From Gracilariopsis chorda (Eukaryota; Rhodophyta; Florideophyceae; Gracilariales; Gracilariaceae): DNA of 64,000 bases. The translations under genes were made by a program, and so were the position numbers. Every line of letters begins with the position of its first letter. Within the stretch, counting starts at the first letter, position 1. This document shows, piece after piece, positions 1-9,919 of the stretch. The notes under the pieces are model-generated. The model was not told the origin of the DNA. It was given only the letters and a program-made list of their open reading frames with translations, and did no database searches. The stretch lies in contig NBIV01000027.1 of NCBI GenBank assembly GCA_003194525.1, forward strand, positions 310,001 to 374,000, written 5' to 3'.

Positions 1-260
1 GGCAAGGGTAATAACGCGCAAAGAACATAGGACTGTTAGTAACCCTCACTCCAGCATGGAAAGCTGGCTTGATACTCCGAATTGGGTTGGCATTCTGAAG
101 CGTTTGCTTTGTCAGAACGGGATCAGCGGTGTGCCACATACTATAAAATGCTGGCTTGCCCTTCCGGTTATGCTGATCAAGCTCCCAATCCAATACACCT
201 TCGTCTTTCAGCGTCACAACTTGTATCACTTGGTATCCTTGAACACATTCGCACTTCATC
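1..260. other. Intergenic left edge
   Basis: No supported gene. Short overlapping open frames starting near 56 and 82 look like chance frames: they lack domains and overlap each other and the start of the next gene. The region probably contains the promoter and leader of the secreted-protein gene at 261. Confidence 0.4.
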
Positions 261-794
261 ATGGTCGCTGGTCTCCCTCACAAGAGAGTCGAACCGTGCG
301 TTGCTTTCACCACCGCTCGCCTCTCTCTGGTATTCTGCTTCGTTACATTATCTATTGTATCAGCTACATGGATACGTCCGCAATCAAATCGCTCTAGCAG
401 GTCGGTCGAAACGCCCAAGCTAATCGTTGTACCATCTGGCCGTTTGGGTATCCGGCAGCGAATTGCGGAGCAGCAGCTTCACAACAATGCCGACATCTGC
501 CTGGGGCAGTATAGGCATGGGTTTTCTATCCGTTGTGACGGAGACGGTCGTAAGGCCACGTTCTATGTGAACGGTAAAGTGGTGCAGAAGCAGTTCAGGG
601 CACCGTTCCACATTGCTGGCCACAGAGGACGAAACATAATCGCTCCATGGGTTTCATATCCTAGTCGCGGAGTTATCACTTGCGTTCTAGACAATGGAAC
701 AAAGGTTTCGGTAAGGTTTAAGATGCGATGCATGCGAAGGTGGAAACGAAAGGCGCTGCACCCGAACACATGTAGCAATGGGGATTCATGCTAA
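261..794 (+). CDS. Small secreted protein, unknown function
   Basis: A 177-residue protein that I do not recognise as a named family. It starts at an ATG. A hydrophobic stretch at about residues 20-36 (core LSLVFCFVTLSIVS) looks like a signal peptide or anchor. The body at about 75-160 has regularly spaced cysteines and short alternating strands, with phrases such as FYVNGKVVQKQF, APFHIAGHRG and ITCVLDNGTKVSVRF. That pattern suits a compact beta-sandwich or Ig-like extracellular domain with one or two disulphides. The basic tail (RMRRWKRK-like) follows the last strand. No neighbour suggests a role. The gene could also be a secreted effector-like or cell-wall protein. Function is not assigned. 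The coding call rests on the signal peptide plus strand-like pattern. Confidence 0.5.
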   Translation: MVAGLPHKRVEPCVAFTTARLSLVFCFVTLSIVSATWIRPQSNRSSRSVETPKLIVVPSGRLGIRQRIAEQQLHNNADICLGQYRHGFSIRCDGDGRKATFYVNGKVVQKQFRAPFHIAGHRGRNIIAPWVSYPSRGVITCVLDNGTKVSVRFKMRCMRRWKRKALHPNTCSNGDSC

Positions 795-2299
795 CTGCAT
801 TCAACAGGCCGGTCTTGATAGTGCCGAAGGAAAATATCCTCGAGTTGTCAAGGAAGAGATACTTAACTGATAAATTAAACCCTATCACTCTTTATAATCA
901 ACTTGCTACATCCTCCTGTTCTTTGAAAGACTGCAGGACCTGCACTTCCAGTTTTTGCAAGTAACACATCTATCTACTTATGGAACCTAGCTGAAGAACG
1001 AGAATGCGGTACCGTCATACCGGAATGGCGTTTACTTCAACAGCTAATAAGAAGCGCTCTCGGCGACCTGACCAAGAAGGATTCTTCGGCTTGCTTTCGA
1101 GTATTTGCGTGTGTATCTCCTTCCGTTTGCCTACATACGATCCGCAAAGGATATATGTATATTGACCTGATTCGAGAGTTGGCAGAATGAAGTGCAGAAC
1201 GGGCACCTGCAACGTGAGCCCATGGCAATAGGAATATGTCTTACTTTTCGCCCGGATTACAAAGAAAAAGTGGGGAGAAGATGCCGGAATCCGGGGTATA
1301 GGGGGGAGTCGGGGAATGGCTGGATATAGGTTAAGCAGTGGAGTCTTTCAGAAAAATGGGAGAGTGGTCAAGTAGGGTTACAAAGACGGGTGTTTGGTGG
1401 GGGATGAGGTGAAGATATGGAGTTTGCGATTAAAGGAGTAAGAGTTCCGCCCGTCGAGGTGTGCCGACCTTCCGAAAAGGCTACAAAAGACTATGAAGTT
1501 ACGGCGGTTGAGGAAGCCAGATGGACATGCGATTGGGTCTATTAGGGGAATTTAGCAGTCGAATAGATGATTAGCCTTTTACATCTAGAATGTTATTACC
1601 GCTGCCTCGGAATCAGAGGTACGTGCCCGTAAACACACACACACAAAGGAGAAAGCCAAGGTCGGTGGAGATATGTATTCAATATTGATGGAAGAAATAT
1701 CAGGCACTAGTATTATCTCAAGCGATGCTTATTGACCATATTGAACTACAAAGAGAAGCCGTGTTTAGGTCGTCTTTGCACTGATGAGCAGAGAGAACTT
1801 CGTCGTAGCGTAGAGTGCCAGTTTCGCCTGCGAGTGTGGAACAGTTGCTTTCACATTAGGAACAGAACTGAGCAAAAAGGACAGCAAAGGATTAAGAACA
1901 GTACTTGCATAAAAAGAACAGCTTCCCTTGTACTGCTCGTTCTGCGTTCACGAAAGCATGCCAGGGTAACTTGCACAAACACTACCTCGTTTCATTTCTT
2001 TCCTACGACAGTCAAATTTGAGATCCAGATGAATTGACTGGTGCCCTAGAGACAACGGTTCTTTTTTACAACAATCACTGTTCTCATAATCCGCCAGTAG
2101 CCACAGATGTTCTTAGCCTTTCTTAGGAGGGAGAGGTTTTTCTCATAAGAAACCACTATCAATATGCCGTAATCAGGCATATTGAACCCACAATGAAGAA
2201 AGACTGCGGATAGAAAAGTATCTTTAACCCAGATATGTTTTACCCTTAGGTTGTAGTTAGACATCAAGGACCCACAGAACAGAAGAAGAAGACTGTTCG
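795..2299. other. Intergenic region without a supported gene
   Basis: No credible coding sequence on either strand. Open frames of 60-100 codons (for example 1732-2037 plus and 2046-2267 minus) have no domain, and several rely on non-ATG starts. It holds a short CA run near 1635 and a perfect 9-bp inverted repeat around 2161-2185 (CAATATGCC, 7-nt loop, GGCATATTG). Confidence 0.4.
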
Positions 2300-2525
2300 C
2301 ACGGGTAGCACATACGTCTGTCCGTTCACGGTGGCGATGATATCAGCCTTTGCGATGGACAATGTCTTTTGCTCTGCTGCCTCGTGAAGAACAGAGCGCG
2401 CATAATCCGACATCTAATCGAATGTTCAATGCCACAGATACCACGATCGTAAAGAACGAGCTCCAGACTCCAACATTGGCGCTGCTATCCGGATCGCTGG
2501 TAACATACGCATTCAGACCTTTTGG
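2300..2525 (-). pseudogene. Decayed MCM4 fragment (Walker B region)
   Basis: On the plus strand this stretch aligns by eye over about 220 nt with 6310-6530 inside the MCM4 gene. Shared blocks include GTGGCGATGAT, GCCTTTGCGAT, CCTCGTGAAGAACAGAGCG, CCGACATCT and GTAACATA. The matched part of MCM4 encodes the segment from TAYVTRDPDS through the Walker B box to the conserved AAANPV. In this copy the reading frame is broken by substitutions and indels and the Walker B signature is gone. It is a one-piece relic, in the same orientation as the intact gene about 4 kb away. It could derive from the local MCM4 by segmental duplication or from another MCM paralogue; I cannot tell which by eye. Confidence 0.75.
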
Positions 2526-3064
2526 TTGCATGTGTGCACAAACGGAAGCTGACGCACGCACAGACACAAGTGGGAGTATCTCATTTTGTAGTGTTGAGGG
2601 CGCCCAGCGATCTGCTCGTCGCCACCAAGAACACACGAATGGTAAGAAATGACGGTACTTGCAGTTAACGAAAATGGCCTGAACGAGTGCTGGTTTTCCT
2701 CGCGAGAGAGCGCTACTTTTATTTGAAACGCTCTACGCTATGTAGAAATTAAACTAGTGTACTAAAAGAGAGAGAGAGAAGGGTTAAGATGATTAGCAAT
2801 CTAACCCTTCATCTTTTGTCTTGTCCGCGAGTGGTCACGTTATAAGCACGATGCCTTTTGGCCCTCTAGTGCCAGTATGGTAGATACAGTAGACCAAAGC
2901 TCAGCGGCAGCGTCATGATCATCAGGATGAAACCAAGTGTAGATAACCTGGATCTACAGATTTCACATCCTTGGCGATCCTTGTTGTATTTCTAATAGAT
3001 AAATCTCTCGACATGTACGCCCGAAGCTCTGACGACACAGAGTTTAGAGCGCGGGGTGTTGGCA
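2526..3064. other. Intergenic, promoter side of the 3065 gene
   Basis: No gene seen. A GA run (GAGAGAGAGA, about 2769-2778) lies here; a similar run occurs near 21853. The last 100 bases should hold the promoter and leader of the membrane-protein gene. Confidence 0.35.
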
Positions 3065-5004
3065 ATGCGGACTCTCACTATACAGATCCTGCTCTTAGCA
3101 TCGCTTTTGCAGAAAGCACGGCCGCAAGATGATCCAGCGCAAAAAGTCATCATCGAAGCGAACGAGACCTGGCAAAGTGGATTAGTGTTGATCTACTCCG
3201 CCGTAATCCTCATTGCCCTCCGTCTCTCCTCAACTATACACCATTCACCTCTTTCCCCGCTCAGGGGCATTCTTAGAGTATACTACTATGCCGCTGCCGC
3301 GCTTGCCGCCGGTCTCGCCTCCACGCTCACCCTCGTGTTCCTAAGCATATTTGACACTACCCGCGATGTGGCGCGCGACCTCATGCCATGCGCATCACCA
3401 TTACTTGCGCTTGGTGGTTTTCTTGTACTTCTTCCACAGTCCAGAGCCCCGCAGATGGATGCGCAGCCTATTGCTGCCGTCATGGGTATATCATATTGGG
3501 TTGCCTTCCTCGCCGCCGTGCTGCTCAACGCTTTGACAATCGCTGCATCGACCATCAACGGTGCGTGGGCCGCCACTTCTATTTCTCTCGCCACTTCTCT
3601 CATCGCCATTTTCGGACCACGAACCCTATTGTCAATCACACCGTCGGAAACGGTATCATCGAGCCTGGTGGACCCCTTATTTTTCGTGTTGCACAACAGC
3701 CACCAGATAGGGTCATCACACTCAGCCTTACTAGTTCTCGGACTAGTGTCCGGGAGTTTATAGGATCAGGCTGGGCGAAGCTACCCCCAGAAAAAGAGCT
3801 TTCGCACGAAGGATGCCTCAGAATTGGAGCTCGTCCGGTCGTAAGTGCGGTTGTGGTAAACGAAGAAAACCTTGAAATGCATCTTCTCTTAGAGGAGAAG
3901 CACAACACGGTGCAGCTCATCTCTGGAACAACGGGTAACGTCGTTGGCTATCTTCCACTGGCGGACTGGTTGAATAACCCGTTCGGTGACGAGGTAGCAA
4001 GTGTTCGGATTAGAATGACAGAGTTCTTCCAAGAGATCTTACGCAGGTCGATTTGGTCTGCTTCTAGAGCCGATTCTGAGGTCGAGTGGTTTCCAGGCGC
4101 GTATTTAACGTTTGGAAGCATTGTGCATCAGCTGTTGCTGCCGGTTCCACCACCAAATCACGCGGCACTCGGACTGACGATAGGTGTAATCGACCTGGGT
4201 CAGGATATGTACTCCCAGCTGAATGATTACCAAAACAAGCTAATCCGAATCGACCGCATTACCACGGGACTGCCACAGCCTCATTGCAATATTATTCGAA
4301 TCTTGCTCAAGGTCATATGCTCTCATCTTTATGCTGTTCATGAAACGAGTATCGTTGACCTTGCATTACACATTATTGCTCGCGTTCTCAACACACACTG
4401 TCGAGGTCAGCATGATGACATTAACGTTCAGGAACTGTGCGTTGTCTTTGACGGTATTCATGAGGTCTTGTTCGATGCGGAGGATCATATGGGCGAACCT
4501 CATCGGCGCTTGCACGCCCTAGTGACGGATATAGAACAGGAAAGAGTTCACTGGATTTTTGAGAACGAGAAGGCTTCTCTAGAGTCCTATCTCTCTAAAA
4601 AGTCGCACGCTATCATCGCAGACGAACATAACAGCAACGTCATGAAAGATAGAAGTGCAGAGACAAATTTGCTTCCCCACTTGGAAGCGATAACTCTATC
4701 CACCGAACAAACTGGAGCCGAGGGTATTCGTGGGAATACCCTTCGATTGCATCGCACCATAATCCCAGAACAGGATGCCAAAACGTGGGGTAACGATGAA
4801 CATGTTATCACGGAGAGCGAATGGAATGAATCCCGACGTCGCAATATGGTACGCGTCTGGCCTGTCAACTGGGATTCTGATATGTCCGAAACTGCGTCCG
4901 TTGTGGCGACTGTGAAGGGTATCGCAGAGATTGCTTCATTGCAAGCAATAACTTCAGGAATTGCTGCTGGTAGCGTGCTCTTCGGACGATTACTTGGCGC
5001 ATGA
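3065..5004 (+). CDS. Multi-pass membrane protein, unknown, with one frame change
   Basis: Two overlapping frames read as one gene. From the ATG at 3065 the first frame gives a cleavable-looking signal (IQILLLASLLQKARP) and several hydrophobic helices up to about 3620 (VLIYSAVILIAL, YYYAAAALAAGLASTLTLVFL, YWVAFLAAVLLNALTIAA). The second frame carries on from about 3630 to the stop at 5004. It gives a soluble 420-residue part and a final hydrophobic segment near the C-terminus (IAAGSVLFGRLL). The switch lies between about 3600 and 3760. I found no convincing GT-AG intron of the right phase there, only very short or awkward pairs. A one-base sequencing error, a real frameshift or a tiny intron are all possible. 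Product about 640 residues if joined. No known domain recognised. Confidence 0.5.
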
Positions 5005-5451
5005 GTCTGTCTATCTAATCTCTCTAACCGCTCTTTCGTTTCTTTTTATACAAGAGAGAGGTCCATCTTTGGTACAATAACGTTGGGAGCAGTCTTAGCG
5101 TGAAGCAGGCAGAAAAACAAAATGGAAATGCGAAGACTATTTTTGTTTACGAGGGCCGTAGCTCACGACCCATGAGATCTGCTGAAGATTAGGCCATCAC
5201 ACACGAAATAGGATTCTTCACAGGTATATATGAATGTTCAGGGAGGAGTACAAAGCTTGAGGACAGCAAAAGGGTAGTTTTGCTTCATTCCCCAAACTCC
5301 CGCATCCTTTTTCTACATGATGTTCTCAGATTGACCTCACAAAAACAGTGATGTCCTTGAATCATACTGTTGTGGGGTTCAATACGATATTAAGGACTGG
5401 AACCATAATATTACAGTGACGAAGTCTGAGTTTTAAGAATTGCCCATCGTT
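5005..5451. other. Convergent intergenic region
   Basis: Lies between the 3' ends of the membrane-protein gene (plus) and MCM4 (minus). No gene or repeat of note. It presumably contains both 3' UTRs. Confidence 0.4.
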
Positions 5452-8442
5452 TTACACTAACTGCACAAGGGTACCGCGGTGTGTCAGAACAACCTCCTCC
5501 TGTTGTTCTAACCGTCTAAGGGCTTCACGAAGATCTCCAGGAGTGATTACAGCGTCCGAGGTTTGTCGCAACGCTTCCAGTAGCTTATTCGTTTGCAGCC
5601 CTCCACTCTCTGACTTCTCCTTCAGCTTATCAATGATTGCCCGTTCCAAGTGCTGGGACATAGTATCCATCCCCCTTGACTTGCCAGCAGCAAACAAATT
5701 CATATCAATCTTGCCAGTGTTCGGATCTAGAGCTGACATCCGAAGAGCACTCTTCACCAATCTAAAGGCCTCCTTCACATCTTCTTCTTCGACTTCTTTG
5801 TTGAGCTGCATTCTGGCATGCGCCTCTGCCAGTCGAATCAAAGATTCCAGCTGGCGGGGAGTCGCGGTAATCGTTCCGCCCCCTCGACCTGCTGATCTCA
5901 TTTCCACATACCCATTCACCAGGGCCTCGGCTGCGCTTTCAGTGAGTATTGGATCGACCTTTTCCCGCGCATATGCGATGTATTCCGTAAGGGTTTTGGC
6001 GTCGAGAAGTTTGCCACTGGTGTACGATGGGGCCTCTGGTATTCCTTCATCGAAATCTAGCTCGTCAGGAAGATCGTCCTCCCGCTTGGTTGTATTCTCA
6101 CCTTCCTTTTTGAGATTCTGACCTTCATCATAGTTCTTGAAGAACAAGGACACTATATGATTAGCTAGACGGCGGTCGGAATCTTCGTTTGGAGCATCCA
6201 ATACGAGGAAAACGAGATCGAAACGGGTAAGCAAAGTGGGTGGTAAGTCAATGTTTTCGACAACCGGTTTCGAGGTGTCGTATCTAGAGTTAACTGGGTT
6301 CGCCGCAGCAAGCACAGACGTCCGTGCGTTGAGAGTGGCGATGATACCGGCCTTTGCGATAGACACAGTCTGTTGTTCCATAGCCTCGTGAAGAACAGAG
6401 CGAGCATATTCCGACATCTTGTCAAACTCATCAATGCAGCAGATACCACGGTCGGACAGGACGAGAGCGCCAGACTCCAGTACATAGTCGTCACTATCCG
6501 GGTCGCGAGTAACATAAGCAGTCAAACCAACAGCGGAAGAACCGCGACCAGAGGTGTATACACCTCTAGGAGCGAGGCGATGCACACTGTGTAGCAATTG
6601 CGACTTCGAGGTACCAGGGTCACCGACAAGCAAAACATTAATGGCTGACCGAAATCGTGAAGATCCATCGCCAACAGATTCAGCATTTGCCTGGCCCTGC
6701 CCGTCTTTGCTCGCACCGCCAAATAGCTGAAGAAGCACACCCTTCTTTTCGTCTTCCATACCAAATATACTGGGAGCAATGCTGTTAGTAAGCCTCTCGT
6801 ACAACTCTGGATGACACGAAAGTTCTTCGAAGAACTGCTGCTGTTGTCTCTTTTGCTCAGTAGTCACAGTTTCATGATTGAAGGCAACATCAGCATTTGG
6901 TTCCGTAGGTTGCCCGAGCACGTCCTTCTGAGCGACTGAACTCTCCAGGTCCTGACGAGACCTGTTATGATGCAGTACACGGACATGAACGCAATCAATG
7001 TATGTCCGGAATACGGACCTAACTGTCCTGTTCTTCGGGTTGACTCGCACCGGTACGGCTCTGAGCATTCCAGTAATCTCGACGCGATCACCTGGTTTCA
7101 CAGAATCGACAAGACTGTCGTACATGACAAGGGTGAAGGTGGCTGGAGTTTCTCCCTTGGGAATGTTCTCAGGGGCTTCCTGAAGGCGAACCATTTGCTT
7201 GTCGGCAAACTGCGAGCGTGAATGAATAAGCGAAAACGAATCCCTCGAGTTGCAGCTCATGCACTTTCGTGGTTCCTCAATGCGACCATGTGCGATGGAC
7301 ACTTCTTTCATAGCGTGACACTTTGTACAGCGATACATTGCTGCTTGAATATCCGGGATAACCGTCGAAGCTCGGATGACCATACCACGAATGGAGACCA
7401 TCTTGGAAATGTCTCCTGGATTAAGTTCCCTCATGGACTGAACCTGTTCAGACAACAAGTTGTACATGCGAGTTTGAATGCTCTTTCGACGATTCTGTTC
7501 AATGGCTTCAGCCTCTTCATGGAAGGTTTCACAGAAAATGCGATTGATGGTGGCATCAAAGATGGTGATGAGGTCCTCAGGATGCTCAATGACACGGCGA
7601 TATAGAAGGGAATCAAAAGAGTGCAGATGGGTAAGATCGAGGTTGAGAATTGAGTCACCAGTCTCTGCCAAATGACGCAACACATCCATGTAGAAGGGCT
7701 CCTGAACGGGAACTTGATCTGTAGAGTCGACGCGCCCACTCTGGGATTGGGCAGCTGGGGAGGGGTGCTCCGCGGGTTGTAGAGTTGCAGGTGCTGGTGC
7801 TGGTCCCGGACGGATCTCTTCGTCATCATTAACAAGGGGCTGCGGTGTCACCGGGGTGCGTGGTGGGGGGGACGGCTGCGACAAAACAAGATCAGCAGCG
7901 GATGCTTCCCCTGACTGTGACTGTTGCGACAAACGGAAACCTCTCACAAATGCCACAACACGTTGTTCACAATCTTCAACCGCAATGTTTGTGTCCCACA
8001 GATAAGTCTGTGTCTGATTAGCGCGGGCATCGACACTTTCCGAGCCATTATGAGGGGTGGGGGTCTGAAACCGAATTGGAGACAATCCAAATTCGCGACG
8101 ATGGGGACCGGGGACAAGAGCACGGACCGGCTGCGGAGTGGGTTGTACAACAGATGAATCTGCCGGACTGCGCGGTGGAGCGCGTGGTGGACGGGCGGCA
8201 GACGGGGTGGAAATAGGTGTGTGCCTTACGGATGGGGTTCGACTACGCGACGGCGGGACGGAACGACGGGCCGCTGCGTTCGGACGAGATGATTGGGAGG
8301 GGCCGTTTCTCGGGCTGCGACGGGATGAACTGGGTCGGGGAGAAGCACTGCCGTTCCGTGGGGAAGAGCGCGTGCTGCGCGGTGAACTACGCGTGGCGGG
8401 GGAGGGAGAGCGATTGTTTTGGGCGGGGGGATCGTCGGCCAT
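5452..8442 (-). CDS. MCM4: DNA replication licensing factor MCM4
   Basis: A 996-residue single-exon MCM subunit starting at an ATG. MCM4 is one of six subunits of the MCM2-7 ring that unwinds DNA at replication forks. Residues 1-240 are disordered and rich in SP, SPR and TP, as in the phospho-regulated MCM4 tail (DDK/CDK targets). The OB/zinc region has C373, C376, C395 and C398. The AAA+ core shows Walker A GDPGTSKS (608-615), Walker B CIDEFDK (670-676), the sensor stretch AAANPVNSRYD and the arginine finger in LLTRFDLVF (R741). The C-terminal winged-helix region ends near 996. The subunit call rests on the long S/P-rich tail, the C2C2 finger and overall similarity; the ATPase core alone would fit any MCM. 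All catalytic residues are present and the gene looks functional. A decayed fragment of it lies at 2300-2525. Confidence 0.95.
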   Translation of the reverse strand: MADDPPAQNNRSPSPATRSSPRSTRSSPRNGSASPRPSSSRRSPRNGPSQSSRPNAAARRSVPPSRSRTPSVRHTPISTPSAARPPRAPPRSPADSSVVQPTPQPVRALVPGPHRREFGLSPIRFQTPTPHNGSESVDARANQTQTYLWDTNIAVEDCEQRVVAFVRGFRLSQQSQSGEASAADLVLSQPSPPPRTPVTPQPLVNDDEEIRPGPAPAPATLQPAEHPSPAAQSQSGRVDSTDQVPVQEPFYMDVLRHLAETGDSILNLDLTHLHSFDSLLYRRVIEHPEDLITIFDATINRIFCETFHEEAEAIEQNRRKSIQTRMYNLLSEQVQSMRELNPGDISKMVSIRGMVIRASTVIPDIQAAMYRCTKCHAMKEVSIAHGRIEEPRKCMSCNSRDSFSLIHSRSQFADKQMVRLQEAPENIPKGETPATFTLVMYDSLVDSVKPGDRVEITGMLRAVPVRVNPKNRTVRSVFRTYIDCVHVRVLHHNRSRQDLESSVAQKDVLGQPTEPNADVAFNHETVTTEQKRQQQQFFEELSCHPELYERLTNSIAPSIFGMEDEKKGVLLQLFGGASKDGQGQANAESVGDGSSRFRSAINVLLVGDPGTSKSQLLHSVHRLAPRGVYTSGRGSSAVGLTAYVTRDPDSDDYVLESGALVLSDRGICCIDEFDKMSEYARSVLHEAMEQQTVSIAKAGIIATLNARTSVLAAANPVNSRYDTSKPVVENIDLPPTLLTRFDLVFLVLDAPNEDSDRRLANHIVSLFFKNYDEGQNLKKEGENTTKREDDLPDELDFDEGIPEAPSYTSGKLLDAKTLTEYIAYAREKVDPILTESAAEALVNGYVEMRSAGRGGGTITATPRQLESLIRLAEAHARMQLNKEVEEEDVKEAFRLVKSALRMSALDPNTGKIDMNLFAAGKSRGMDTMSQHLERAIIDKLKEKSESGGLQTNKLLEALRQTSDAVITPGDLREALRRLEQQEEVVLTHRGTLVQLV

Positions 8443-8998
8443 TGCGATGGGAGAGGCAGCAGGCTTTCACAATCGGTGAGAGATGGGAGTGACGATGAAC
8501 ACAAGCGCGGGGGCTGTGCTGTGAGTTGGCAGACGGGAAGAAGTCGGGCCTGTGAAAGATGTGATGAGATGGTGCAACTGATGGCGGTGGCGCTGCAAGG
8601 CGCTGGTGTGCTTATGGCGGGAGGAATGTTGTACTCATGCCTCCTCAAGCCCTTGGTATTTGCTTTTCCCGCCAAAACTCTCAGCCCACATGCAGACCAA
8701 AGTTCGCGCGTTTTTTCATATCGGTCGGTTTTCGCTGTGGCAAAAGAGCGCGACAGCGATGCAACCGCGTTAATTTTAACGGTGTCCTGCGAGTGTCGTG
8801 CTTGTTGAGTTCAATATTTATTTTGACAAAAACATGCAGCACCGGGGATTCCAGACCGATCCCTCATGTCAGTACTAATCCGGCTCGACGCGACTTAGCT
8901 TCGGAGTTCGATATGGGAACCGGCGTTTGTCGTCGTGAAATGACCGCATGTGGCACCGACGGCTTCGACTGAAAGTATTTAAAGCTCAATTATCTACA
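8443..8998. other. MCM4 upstream region
   Basis: Promoter and leader of MCM4, which is transcribed to the left. Open frames such as 8419-8808 (plus) and 8226-8675 (minus) have no domains. The useful content is the E2F-type site at 8665-8678 and further GCGC-rich motifs around 8705-8760. Confidence 0.45.
8665..8678. promoter_or_regulatory. E2F-type site upstream of MCM4
   Basis: The sequence TTTTCCCGCCAAAA matches the E2F/DP consensus TTTSSCGC, with the extra AAAA that makes it nearly symmetric. It lies about 225 bp upstream of the MCM4 ATG. E2F control of MCM genes is well established in animals and plants. Use here is inferred from motif and position only. Confidence 0.6.
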
Positions 8999-9835
8999 CT
9001 AACAAAACACCATCCACATGTACTTCTTCGTTCGCGTTCCCCCGACTTCCCTTGCGTATCCAGCGACTTTGATGCCAAACACGCACATTGAGAAACGCGC
9101 GTTCTCGTCCACACTTGGAAGCCCGAATCGAACGACATGTAGGCATTGAACGTCGGCCGTGGCAGGAGTCCTCACGCGGTCAAACACTCCGGGGAACGCT
9201 CCATCATCGCACACTCCAGCTATCCCCACCAAACGCAATTCCAATGACGATCCATTAGCGCAGAAGCCCCCCTTTCAGAACCCTGTGGTACTTCTCAAAG
9301 GAGAGCTTCTTGATCCGCAATCGATGTCATTCCAGACTGTTCCCGCCATGCAACAAACGAGCTGGAGCGCTCATCCGTGCATCCCAAAATCGCTCTCAAC
9401 GAAACCGCCAACCTGCTATGCTCCGCGCTGCACAGCTCACTATGACAAGCTTCTTCATCAGCAACGATCTTTATTTCGACTTCGAGCCCCCGCGTAGCTC
9501 CTTCTACCAACGTTTACAACACTTGTCCAACGAGCTCCGCCAGTCCCATCTCGGCAGCGTAATTGGCAACCCGAATGTCATCGATTCGAGTCGCTGAGAA
9601 AAAGTCTGTCAAGCATTCCCATTTCGGCAACAAACTCTTCATCGACGCAGCCTTCACTCAAATATGACACCAAAAAGCATTACTTGGCGACGCTCATCGC
9701 TCTCCCGCGCGCTCTTCCTGACCTATTCAATCTCTGTGCGCCCAAAGCATCCGTTTCTTCGCCTTCACAATTATCGAGCCGTTGTCATCTGCGCGCCCGG
9801 TTCCCTCCCAAAACAGTTGGTGTTGGCTTAGAATG
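8999..9835 (-). pseudogene. Broken protein-coding gene, unidentified
   Basis: The minus strand reads protein-like but changes frame repeatedly. Going 5' to 3', coding-like stretches are seen near 9820-9735, 9665-9605, 9600-9515 (ending in an in-frame TAA), 9510-9295, 9325-9255 and 9274-8999. One break sits in a run of six G on the minus strand (about 9266-9271): dropping one G joins two coding-like frames. At least four lesions (stops and frameshifts) are needed to read through. The last block ends in a normal stop at 8999. No family recognised. A heavily mis-sequenced gene is the alternative, but so many lesions favour a pseudogene. Confidence 0.45.
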
Positions 9836-9899
9836 ACAAATAATGACCAAAGCACACGGTGCACGCTAGCCTGCTCGTCTTGTTCTCATTTCTTTTGGA

Positions 9900-9907
9900 T
9901 ATAAAAG
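9900..9907 (+). promoter_or_regulatory. TATA box of the PH-kinase transcript (candidate)
   Basis: TATAAAAG followed by a GCGC stretch, after which the plus strand becomes strongly pyrimidine-rich up to the kinase ATG at 11096. If used, transcription would start near 9930 and give a leader of over 1.1 kb. Confidence 0.45.
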
Positions 9908-9919
9908 CGCGCAACTTCC

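Noticed and set aside
2343..2652. Open frames on both strands read as a gene
   Set aside because: The sequence is a decayed MCM4 copy, and neither frame matches the MCM reading frame throughout.
3631..3763. GT-AG intron to join the two frames of the membrane-protein gene
   Set aside because: Pairs close to the frame switch have the wrong phase or are under 25 nt; the only pairs in phase remove a membrane helix.
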